Positions 1 to 7,074 of a DNA stretch of 46,745 nucleotides are shown piece after piece. This DNA comes from an uncultured bacterium (GTDB lineage Bacteria > Verrucomicrobiota > Lentisphaeria > Victivallales > Victivallaceae): contig CASFRF010000034.1 of assembly GCA_949297015.1 (NCBI GenBank), positions 1-46,745 of the forward strand, written 5' to 3'. The translations under genes were made by a program, and so were the position numbers. Each line of letters starts with the position of its first letter. Within the stretch, counting starts at the first letter, position 1. The notes below the pieces were generated by a model. That model did no database searches, was not told the origin of the DNA, and saw nothing but the letters and a program-made list of their open reading frames with translations.

Positions 1-60
1 CTAACCATAATGTTTTTTCAAGGTTAACAATCTCCGCATTTATTGAAAAACGGAGGTTTT

Positions 61-132
61 ATGGGCAACGTAACCACGTCAATATTATCGCATGTCAAAC
101 CGCCGGAGCGGTTCGTTCGATCAGTAAGCTAG
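61..132 (+). CDS. possible 23-residue micro-ORF
   Basis: A short reading frame starts at an ATG preceded by a strong GGAGG (52-56) with a 4-base spacer and ends at TAG (130-132). The Shine-Dalgarno can pair with CTCCG at 32-36 to form a 5-bp hairpin. The peptide has no recognisable motif and no membrane segment. It could be a leader peptide, a fragment of something truncated at the left edge, or chance. Only the ribosome-binding site supports it. Confidence 0.22.
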   Translation: MGNVTTSILSHVKPPERFVRSVS

Positions 133-494
133 GCTTTGCACTCGGGATGTTTGGGCGAAAGGCTATTGAATTTGGCGCGGATAGCGTCAATGATCCGGCG
201 CGGAAGTCCGCAGTTTGCCGATCGGCGCGGGAACGCTGTGGGGTTGTCTCGCTCCGGCTTCCGCCATTCCGCCTGCCGGCGGCTGTGAATTTGTCCCCAA
301 GTTATTCACAGGAATGCTGTTTGCAATTTATAACACTTTAACAATCAAAACTTTAACTTTAAGGCTCCTGCCCTTTTGGTACACTTTTTAGTTAACATAA
401 CATACATTATGCGACGTTATATTTTTCTCGAAAAAGCCCCCTTCCGGCCCATCGATACCGGGCTCTGACCGGGCAAATCCAATCCTCCGGAAGA
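133..494. other. AT-rich intergenic stretch with DnaA-box match
   Basis: I see no convincing gene here. A 64-codon open frame at 147-341 has no ribosome-binding site and no recognisable product. The part from about 319 to 425 is markedly AT-rich compared with the rest of the window and contains repeated CTTTAAC words. A perfect DnaA-box match TTATTCACA lies at 302-310, and a weaker reverse-oriented match (TGTGAATTT) at 284-292. The stretch may be a regulatory region or an origin-like element; no dnaA, dnaN or other origin-linked gene is present to support the latter. Confidence 0.4.
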
Positions 495-502
495 ATGCGC
501 GG

Positions 503-530
503 TTGCATTTGGTTTTGGATGCGTTATAGT
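503..530 (+). promoter_or_regulatory. promoter of the serine hydrolase gene
   Basis: TTGCAT (503-508), a 16-bp spacer and TATAGT (525-530) make a good sigma70-type promoter. It would start transcription near 537. That rules out the upstream in-frame ATGs at 495 and 519 and favours the ATG at 558 as the start codon. Confidence 0.6.
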
Positions 531-557
531 ATCAGGGAGAATCCACCAAACCAGACG

Positions 558-1637
558 ATGCAAATCAATACAGCGAAAATCCGGGAATTGCGGCAGATCA
601 TGGAGGATGCGGTCGCCGATGGTTCCGAATGCGGCTGCCAGCTGGCGGTCTATGACCACGGCGAACTGGTCGCGGATCTGGCCGCCGGGTTTACGGCACC
701 GGATCGGAAGACTCCGTTGTTGCAAAATCAGGTCATGCCGGTGTTTTCGGTGGGCAAAGGGATGGTGGCAACCATTCTGCATCAGCTGGTGCAGGAGGGC
801 AAACTCGATTACGATACGCCGGTGGCCGAAGTGTGGCCGGAATTCGGGTGTCGCGGCAAGGAGCAGATCCGGCTCCGGCAGGTGCTGGCGCACCGCAGCG
901 GACTGTATGAACTTCCTCCGTACAAGGAGCTTTCGGAGTTGGCGGATTGGCCGCTGATGTGCGCGCGGATGGCGGAAATGAAGCCGGAAACGGCGCCGGG
1001 AACGGTCTGTCGTTATCAGTCCATCACCTTTGCCTGGCTGGCCGGGGAGATCGCCTGCCGCGTCACCGGGCAAGCGTTTCCGGAGCTGGTCCAACGCCGA
1101 ATCAGCCGGCCGCTGGAACTGGAGGACGATCTCTTTTTCGGATTGCCGGAAGATGTTGAAAAAGAACGGTTTGTCTTGCTTGATTCCTCCCGTCTCCCGC
1201 GTGGGACCCGGTATTTTCTGAATGAATTCATCCAGACTCCGGAAATTCGTCGCGGCTGCGTGCCCTCGGCCAACGGAATCATGAACGCCCGGGCCATCGC
1301 CCGTCACTACGCGGCGCTGCTGGGCCCGGTGGCCGGCGTCCAGCTGCTCCGCCCCGAGACGCTGGATCAGGCCACCACCCTCTGCCGGGCACCGGACGAT
1401 CCGATTGCCCCCGGCGACTGGGCGGTTTTCGGACTGGGCTACGTTTTGCCGGAGACCGAGACGGGCCGCGGACCGGTCTTCGGCCACGGTGGAGCCTGCG
1501 GCGCGGAGGGGCTGGCCGATCGCCGCAGCGGGATCGCTTACGGCTTCACCCGCAACCGAATACAGTTGAACAATCCCGGCTTTCCAATCCGCAATCGGCT
1601 GCGCCGGGCGTTGGGGTTCCCGGAGTTTCCGCTCTGA
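558..1637 (+). CDS. beta-lactamase-family serine hydrolase (class C/esterase type)
   Basis: Predicted penicillin-binding/beta-lactamase-fold serine hydrolase of about 359 residues. The sequence shows the S-x-x-K motif (SVGK, within PVFSVGKGM), a tyrosine motif (YQS in CRYQSITFAW) at the YxN position, and a C-terminal H-G-G (FGHGGACG) at the KTG/HxG position, in the right order and spacing. These proteins act as esterases, D-aminopeptidases or transpeptidase relatives; the substrate cannot be told from sequence. There is no signal peptide, so it is probably cytoplasmic and unlikely to confer drug resistance. I chose ATG 558 because the frame upstream reads as unrelated residues and overlaps the predicted promoter at 503-530; an ATG at 495 gives 380 residues. 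The TSCPD gene follows 61 bp downstream on the same strand. Confidence 0.8.
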   Translation: MQINTAKIRELRQIMEDAVADGSECGCQLAVYDHGELVADLAAGFTAPDRKTPLLQNQVMPVFSVGKGMVATILHQLVQEGKLDYDTPVAEVWPEFGCRGKEQIRLRQVLAHRSGLYELPPYKELSELADWPLMCARMAEMKPETAPGTVCRYQSITFAWLAGEIACRVTGQAFPELVQRRISRPLELEDDLFFGLPEDVEKERFVLLDSSRLPRGTRYFLNEFIQTPEIRRGCVPSANGIMNARAIARHYAALLGPVAGVQLLRPETLDQATTLCRAPDDPIAPGDWAVFGLGYVLPETETGRGPVFGHGGACGAEGLADRRSGIAYGFTRNRIQLNNPGFPIRNRLRRALGFPEFPL

Positions 1638-1698
1638 CCGTACCCCCCTGCCCGCGCGAGGCATGAAGGTAAAAAAACAAGTTAAGGAGTTGATAATC

Positions 1699-1959
1699 AT
1701 GGTGTTTCGTTACGTTCCGGAAGCCCCGGTCTGCGCCCGGGAAATCACGGTGGAAGTGGATGGCGATACGGTCCGGGCGGTGAGCTTTTCCGGCGGCTGC
1801 GTCGGCAACCACCGGGGCATCGCCGCCCTGGTGCAGGGCATGAAGGTGGCCGAGGTGATCGCCCGGCTGGAGGGGATCCGCTGCGGGGAGCGGGCAAGCT
1901 CCTGCCCCGATCAGCTGGCGCAGGCGCTGAAAAAATGTCAAGCCAACGGGAATAAGTAA
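1699..1959 (+). CDS. TSCPD-domain protein (86 aa)
   Basis: Small stand-alone protein that matches the TSCPD domain, best known from the C-terminus of B12-dependent ribonucleotide reductases and also found alone as a family of unknown function. Visible features are the GGCVGNHRGI segment, the conserved Cys in GIRCGER and the signature SSCPDQLAQAL near the C-terminus. Cysteine spacing suggests metal binding or redox. The start at ATG 1699 is set by AGGAG at 1685-1689; an upstream in-frame ATG at 1663 lacks a ribosome-binding site. It is 13 bp ahead of the flavodoxin-like gene and very likely co-transcribed with it, which hints at a shared redox or detoxification role. No experimental function is known to me. 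Confidence 0.72.
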   Translation: MVFRYVPEAPVCAREITVEVDGDTVRAVSFSGGCVGNHRGIAALVQGMKVAEVIARLEGIRCGERASSCPDQLAQALKKCQANGNK

Positions 1960-1972
1960 GGAGGAATGAGCG

Positions 1973-2554
1973 ATGAGCGCCGTTCAAATTGCCGTGGTTT
2001 ACTGTTCGCGTTTCGGCCACACCCGGGTTCTGGCCGAAGCCGTGGCCCGGGGTGCATCCATTCCGGGCGCGGAGGTGAAACTCTACACCACCGTCGAGGC
2101 CGCGGAACACCTGGAACTGCTGGATGCCGCCGACGCGATCATCTTCGGCACCCCGACCTACATGGGGAATCTGGCCTCCGAAATGAAGGCCCTGATGGAG
2201 AAAACCGCGGGCCGCTGGGCCAAACGGACCTGGGCGGACAAAATCGCCGGCGGCTTCACCAACTCCAGCAATTTTTCCGGCGACAAACTTCAGACGCTGA
2301 CCGGACTGGTCCTCTTCGCCATGCAGCAGGGCATGATCTGGGTGGGACTGAACGCCACGGTCGAGGAGTGCGAAACCCTCGCCGGACCGGGTCCGGAGAG
2401 TCTGAACCGCAACTCCGCCTCGCTGGGGCCGATGGCTTCGAGCTTTTCGGTCCGGGCGCCGGAAGCCCCGCCCCCCGGCGATGTGGCGACCGCCCTCGCC
2501 TACGGGCAACGGGTGGCGGAGATCACCGCCCGCTTCCGGCGGGGCGGCAACTGA
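1973..2554 (+). CDS. flavodoxin-like NAD(P)H:quinone oxidoreductase (WrbA/FMN reductase type)
   Basis: Predicted FMN-binding flavodoxin-fold protein of 193 residues, of the WrbA/NADPH-dependent FMN reductase group that makes two-electron reductions of quinones or flavins. The N-terminal strand ends in the phosphate-binding loop (VVYCSRFGHTRVLAEAV, residues about 8-24), and the second flavin-contact loop GTPTYMGNLASEMK lies near residues 61-74. The third (SSNFSGDK) precedes the typical WVG segment. Cytoplasmic, no signal peptide. GGAGG at 1960-1964 sets the ATG at 1973. It is the second gene of a likely pair with the TSCPD protein and faces the convergent Old Yellow Enzyme gene 18 bp away, so this corner holds two flavoenzymes. 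Confidence 0.82.
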   Translation: MSAVQIAVVYCSRFGHTRVLAEAVARGASIPGAEVKLYTTVEAAEHLELLDAADAIIFGTPTYMGNLASEMKALMEKTAGRWAKRTWADKIAGGFTNSSNFSGDKLQTLTGLVLFAMQQGMIWVGLNATVEECETLAGPGPESLNRNSASLGPMASSFSVRAPEAPPPGDVATALAYGQRVAEITARFRRGGN

Positions 2555-2572
2555 GCTGGAGTCGATTCCGCT

Positions 2573-3685
2573 TCAGGAGCCTCGGCCGCTCCGGGCCGCC
2601 ACCGGGCAGTAGCAGCCGCGGCCGGTCATGATCGGCCGGAAACAGCGGTCGCAGCTGACGCATTCGGAGCGGCCCCCCTCCCCGCGCGCCCAGCGGGCCG
2701 CCAGTTCCGGATCGCGGATCAGCGGCCGGGAGAGCGAAATCAACTCACAGACCCCGGTGGCGAGCAGCCGTTCGGCGGTCTCCGGATACCGGATGCCGCC
2801 GACCAGCAGCAGCGGGATCGGCAGCGCGGCGTTTTTCAGCGCCCGCGCTTCCGCTTCGTAGTACACCGGCGCTTCCGGCGAGGCGGGATTCTCCTGACGC
2901 ACCGGCGAAAGCCTGACCCCCGCTTCGGGGATGCCGCCGGAAAGCTCCACCCCGTCCAGCCCCCGCCGGGCCAGCTCCAGCGCCACCGTCCGGCTCTCCC
3001 CGGCCGTCAGTCCTCCGGCGACGAAATCGGCAGCATTGAGTTTGACCAGAACCGGATAGTCCGCGCCCACCGCCGCCCGGACTGCCGCATAAACTTCGTA
3101 CAACAGACGCGCCCGATTTTCCGGCGTGCCGCCATAGGCGTCCTCGCGATGATTGTAGAAGCCGGAGAGGAACTGGCTGAGCAAATAGCCGTGCGCGGCG
3201 TGAATCTGCACCCCGTCGAACCCCGCCTCGCGCGCCCGGCGCGCCGCCGCGGCGAACGCCGCCGGAATCCGCGCCAGCTCCTCCGGCGTGGCCGCCCGGC
3301 AGGGCTCCCCCTCCCCGCCCGGCGCAAAGGGAGAGGGGCCGAACGCCGCCGGAGAGCGTTCCGCGCTTCCTCCGGCGTGGGCCAGCTGCAAAAAGATCAA
3401 TCCACCCTCGGCGTGGACCGCGGCGGTGGCCTGCCGCCACGGGGGACTGCACGCATCGTGGTCGGCGGCGGCCTGACCGCGGCGCACCCTCCCCTCCGGC
3501 GAGACATAGGCGTGTCCGGAGAGGATCAGCCCCACCCGGTTGGCGGCCAGTCTCCGCAGGAGCGCGGTCAGCTCCGGCGTGTAGTGTCCGCGGTCATCGG
3601 CCAAGCCCTCGTGAGTGGCCGAGCGGACCACCCGGTTCGGCACCTGCCGCTGATTGAGTCGAACCGGCGTAAATAAATTCATCAT
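2573..3685 (-). CDS. NADH:flavin oxidoreductase, Old Yellow Enzyme family
   Basis: FMN-dependent ene-reductase-like protein of 370 residues with an OYE TIM barrel. Evidence: the N-terminal LFTPVRLNQRQVPNRVV typical of the family, the barrel motif HAAHGYLLSQFLSG followed by N-R-x-D-x-Y-G-G, and the C-terminal phosphate-binding stretch VGGIRYPETAE ... ISLSRPLIRDPELA. A cysteine-rich tail (CVSCDRCF...GCYC) resembles the start of the Fe-S region of 2,4-dienoyl-CoA reductase-like members, but the large C-terminal NAD-binding domains are absent, so it is the short, OYE-only form. The start at 3685 is set by GGAGGAG 8 bases upstream; a longer frame to 3745 would overlap the promoter. Substrate unknown. 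Confidence 0.88.
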   Translation of the reverse strand: MMNLFTPVRLNQRQVPNRVVRSATHEGLADDRGHYTPELTALLRRLAANRVGLILSGHAYVSPEGRVRRGQAAADHDACSPPWRQATAAVHAEGGLIFLQLAHAGGSAERSPAAFGPSPFAPGGEGEPCRAATPEELARIPAAFAAAARRAREAGFDGVQIHAAHGYLLSQFLSGFYNHREDAYGGTPENRARLLYEVYAAVRAAVGADYPVLVKLNAADFVAGGLTAGESRTVALELARRGLDGVELSGGIPEAGVRLSPVRQENPASPEAPVYYEAEARALKNAALPIPLLLVGGIRYPETAERLLATGVCELISLSRPLIRDPELAARWARGEGGRSECVSCDRCFRPIMTGRGCYCPVAARSGRGS

Positions 3686-3716
3686 GATCTGAACTCCTCC
3701 TGTTGCACCACCACCG

Positions 3717-3745
3717 ATAATATAGCGGTGGAAACGCGAAAGCAA
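3717..3745 (-). promoter_or_regulatory. promoter of the OYE gene
   Basis: On the minus strand TTGCTT (3745-3740), a 17-bp spacer and TATTAT (3722-3717) precede the OYE start by about 30 bases. It sits back-to-back with the recC promoter, the two -35 boxes being only two bases apart. Confidence 0.5.
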
Positions 3746-3747
3746 AG

Positions 3748-3775
3748 TTGCAATTTCCGGAATCGACGGTATGGT
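3748..3775 (+). promoter_or_regulatory. promoter of the recCBD operon
   Basis: TTGCAA (3748-3753), a 16-bp spacer and TATGGT (3770-3775) lie just upstream of the recC start at 3802. Initiation would be near 3782, giving a leader of about 20 bases. Confidence 0.5.
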
Positions 3776-3801
3776 AAGAGCCCGGGGGATTCGGCAGACA
3801 C

Positions 3802-6800
3802 ATGAATTTTCAGCTCTATACCGGCAATCAGTTGGAGGTCCTGGCCGCTCGTTTCGCGGAGTCGCGCCACGCGGACCAGGCCACCGATCCGCTGCGCCCG
3901 GAGACCGTAGTGGTGCAGACCCGGGGAATGGCGATCTGGCTGCAGCAGTTCATCGCCGCCACCGACGGCATTGCCGCGAATCTGCGCTTTCCGTTTCTCA
4001 ACAGCTTCATCTCCGAAGTGCTCCTGCGGCAGCTGCCGGAGGAGCCGTTCCACCCCGAAGAGTTCTCCCCGGACGCCCTGCGCTGGCGGATTTTCCGGGA
4101 ACTTACGGAGCATCCTGAAGTCGGGCCCGAACTGGCCGCCTATCTGCAGCATCCCGATCAGCCGGAATTGCGGCGTTACCAGCTGGCCGGGCGGCTGGCG
4201 CATCTTTTCGATCAGTATCAGATCTACCGCCCGGAGCTGCTGGCCGAGTGGCGGCACAGACTGCCGGAGACGCCGTCCGAACGCTGGCAGGCCGCGCTCT
4301 GGCGTACCCTGTGCGCGGATCGGCTGAGCCGGGCCGATTACCTGTTGAAATTTCTGAACCGGCCGGTGGAGCTCGATTCCGAAATGGGGGTGATCAACGT
4401 CTTCGGAGTCGGCACCATGCCGCCGGTGTTTCTGGCGGTGTTCGCCAAACTGGCCCGATGCTCGACCGTCCGCTTCTTCTATTTGAATCCGTGCGCCGAC
4501 TACTGGGCCGATCAGCCCGATCGCCGGCAACGGGAGCCGGAACTGCCGGGCCTGCTGCCCCGCGAGGAGGCGGAGGGCAATCCGCTGCTGGCGGCGTTCG
4601 GCCGCCAGGGGCGGGAGTTTCTGGAGACCCTGCTCTCTCTGGACGATGACATTCTGGCGCTGGAGGAGAGTTGCTTCACGCCCTACGGCGGGGATTCGGC
4701 GCTGCACCAGGTGCAGCAGGACATTCTGGAGTTGACCAACCGGGGGGTCGGCGGGGTTCCGCCGACGCCGCTGGCGCCCGACGACGTTTCGATCAGTTTC
4801 CACAATTGCCACAGCATCCGGCGTGAAGTCGAAGTGCTCCACGACTATCTGCTGCGGGAACTGGACGGCGGAAAGCTCCAGCCGCGCGACCTGATGGTGA
4901 TGGCGCCGGATATCAGTCGCTTCGCCCCGTACATCCGCGCGGTGTTCGACGCCGGGCCGCTGGCCGGGAAATACGCCATCTCCGACCGCTCGTTACAGCA
5001 GTCCAACCAGCTGGCAGTCGCCTTTCTGGAGCTGCTGGAACTGGCCGGGAGCCGTTACGAGTGTTCGCGGGTGACGGATCTGCTGGAGCATCCGGCGCTC
5101 CGGCGGAAGTTCCGGCTGGGGGATTCGGAGCTGGAACAGCTGCGGGACTGGATCGAGCGGTCCGGAATCCGCTGGGGCATCGACGGCGAAATGCGCCGGG
5201 AGCTGCTGGACTACCCTTTTGAAACCTACTCCTGGCGGCGCGGACTGGACCGCCTGCTGCTGGGGCTGGCGCTGGAGGAGGTTCCGGAGGCGGAAAACGC
5301 CCTCCCCGAACTCATGCCGGTGGCGGCGGCGGAGGCTCCGGAAAGCCAGCTGCTGCTCGGACGTTTCTGCAATCTGGTGCGCCGTCTGTTCGACTGCCGC
5401 CGGGCCTTCCGCCAGCCGCGCACGCCGGAGCAATGGCAACGCGAACTGGAGTACCGACTCGAGGAGTTTTTCGAGGTCGATCGCGCGGAACTGGCCGAAT
5501 TGACCGCGTTGAAACAGCTGCTCCGGAGTTTCGGCACCGGGGCCGTCGCGGCCGGGTGCCGGTTTCCGGTCGGGTTCGAGGTGGTTCGCGAGGCGCTCGC
5601 CGGAGCGTTGGCCGGACCGGGCGAGAGCGATGCCTTTCTGCGCGGACGGATCACCTTCTGTTCGCTGCTGCCGATGCGCAGCATTCCCAAGCCGGTCATC
5701 GCGCTGCTGGGGATGGACGACGGGGAGTTCCCGCGCCGGGAACCGCATCTGGGTTTCAATCTGATCGCCCGGCAACTGCGGCCGGGCGACCGCAACCGGC
5801 AGTGGGAGGATCGCTATTTGTTTCTGGAGGCCCTGCTCTCGGCCCGGAGCAAGCTGTTGATCTTTTATTGCGGTCAGAACCAGCGCGAAGCGGAAGCGGA
5901 GCTGCGCCCGCCGGCGGTCCCGGTCGGGGAGCTGCAGGAGTATTTGAATCAGGCCTTCCGGAGCGCCGACGGCGAAGCCGTGGCGACGGCGCTGACCCGA
6001 AAACACCGGCTGCAGGGTTTCGACCGGGAGTACTTTGACGCCGGGGAATCGCTCTTCACCTACTCGGCGGAGAGCGCCCGGGTGGCGAAGAGCGTGTTGG
6101 AGCGGAAGTCCGGGGACTCGCCGCGCCGCTTCCGCGACGGGTTGAGCATTGCGGAGCCGAAGCTGCCGGACACCCCGGAGCCGCGGGAATTGGAGCGCTT
6201 CTGGCTCAACCCCTCCGCCTATTTTCTGGAGCGGCAGCTGGGCTTCCCTCCGGCGGAGTCGGAACCGGAAGCGGAACTGGATCTGGAGCCGCTGGAACTG
6301 GACGGGCTGGAGCGCTATCAGCTGCGTGAACGGCTGGGGCGTTATCTGGCCGGACACACCCCCTCCCCGGCCGAGCTGGAGCAGCTGCGCGAACGGTGGG
6401 AGCAGGAGAATCGGCTGCCGGTGGGAGAGGCCGGGACGCTGGCTTTTGCGGAACTCCGGCAGGAGGCGGAGCTGCTGGACGAACCGGAGTTCCGGGCGCG
6501 CTTCGCCCGGCAGCAATCGTTCGCGGTGGAATTCACCCTGCCGGAGTCGGGACTCCGGGTGGGCGGGACCCTCTCCGCCGATCCCGACGGCCGGGGCGTG
6601 GCGCTCTGCCGGTTCACCACCGTCAAAGCGCAGGATTTTCTGCGCCTCTACTTGCGGCATCTGACGCTGGCGGCGGCCGCCGAACCCGGGTCGGAGCCGG
6701 TGCACAGCGTGCTGCGCGGACGCAACCGCGCCGAGCGCTGGGAACTCCACGGTCCCGATCCCCTGACGGCCCGGCGGCGCTGGGAGGAGTTCTGGACGCT

Positions 6801-7074
6801 TTTCCAACAGGGCCAGCGGGAGCCGCTGCCCTTCTTGCCGGAGGCCGCCTGGCGGTTCATTACCGCCCCCGGCCGGGATCCGTGGGCAGCCGCGCGCGAG
6901 GGCTTCCATCAAACCCGGTTCGGCGGCTTTGAGACCGGCGATTACCGTCACGAGGCGGTGCGTCTGCTCTACCAGCCGGAGGATTTCGATGACCCGGAAT
7001 TTCAACGCCGGTTCGCCCGCTGCGCCGAATTCGTGTTCGGCTGGCTGCGGGAGCCGGATGGAGGGACGAAATGA
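3802..7074 (+). CDS. recC: exodeoxyribonuclease V gamma subunit RecC
   Basis: Subunit of the RecBCD helicase-nuclease, which processes double-strand breaks and in model species recognises Chi. The 1090-residue length is close to E. coli RecC (1122). The N-terminus (LYTGNQLEVLAARFAE, then VVQTRGMAIWLQQFIA and GIAANLRFPF) follows the family's opening pattern. Further on are the inactive-helicase-domain segments SISFHNCHSIRREVEVLHDYLL and LLGMDDGEFPRREPHLGFNLI, the latter very typical of RecC. The C-terminal region carries the degenerate nuclease-like fold expected of the family; no active nuclease triad is expected. The start has only a weak Shine-Dalgarno (GGGGGA at 3784-3789). Its stop overlaps the recB start by ATGA (7071-7074), implying translational coupling. 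Confidence 0.95.
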   Translation: MNFQLYTGNQLEVLAARFAESRHADQATDPLRPETVVVQTRGMAIWLQQFIAATDGIAANLRFPFLNSFISEVLLRQLPEEPFHPEEFSPDALRWRIFRELTEHPEVGPELAAYLQHPDQPELRRYQLAGRLAHLFDQYQIYRPELLAEWRHRLPETPSERWQAALWRTLCADRLSRADYLLKFLNRPVELDSEMGVINVFGVGTMPPVFLAVFAKLARCSTVRFFYLNPCADYWADQPDRRQREPELPGLLPREEAEGNPLLAAFGRQGREFLETLLSLDDDILALEESCFTPYGGDSALHQVQQDILELTNRGVGGVPPTPLAPDDVSISFHNCHSIRREVEVLHDYLLRELDGGKLQPRDLMVMAPDISRFAPYIRAVFDAGPLAGKYAISDRSLQQSNQLAVAFLELLELAGSRYECSRVTDLLEHPALRRKFRLGDSELEQLRDWIERSGIRWGIDGEMRRELLDYPFETYSWRRGLDRLLLGLALEEVPEAENALPELMPVAAAEAPESQLLLGRFCNLVRRLFDCRRAFRQPRTPEQWQRELEYRLEEFFEVDRAELAELTALKQLLRSFGTGAVAAGCRFPVGFEVVREALAGALAGPGESDAFLRGRITFCSLLPMRSIPKPVIALLGMDDGEFPRREPHLGFNLIARQLRPGDRNRQWEDRYLFLEALLSARSKLLIFYCGQNQREAEAELRPPAVPVGELQEYLNQAFRSADGEAVATALTRKHRLQGFDREYFDAGESLFTYSAESARVAKSVLERKSGDSPRRFRDGLSIAEPKLPDTPEPRELERFWLNPSAYFLERQLGFPPAESEPEAELDLEPLELDGLERYQLRERLGRYLAGHTPSPAELEQLRERWEQENRLPVGEAGTLAFAELRQEAELLDEPEFRARFARQQSFAVEFTLPESGLRVGGTLSADPDGRGVALCRFTTVKAQDFLRLYLRHLTLAAAAEPGSEPVHSVLRGRNRAERWELHGPDPLTARRRWEEFWTLFQQGQREPLPFLPEAAWRFITAPGRDPWAAAREGFHQTRFGGFETGDYRHEAVRLLYQPEDFDDPEFQRRFARCAEFVFGWLREPDGGTK

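Noticed and set aside
147..341. 64-codon open frame near the left edge
   Set aside because: No ribosome-binding site, composition unlike a protein, and it runs into the DnaA-box/AT-rich stretch.
495..557. Longer N-terminus of the serine hydrolase (start at 495 or 519)
   Set aside because: The extension overlaps the predicted promoter (503-530) and reads as residues unlike the family.
558..1637. Serine hydrolase as an antibiotic-resistance beta-lactamase
   Set aside because: No signal peptide and a YQS/HGG variation typical of esterase or peptidase relatives; no resistance context.
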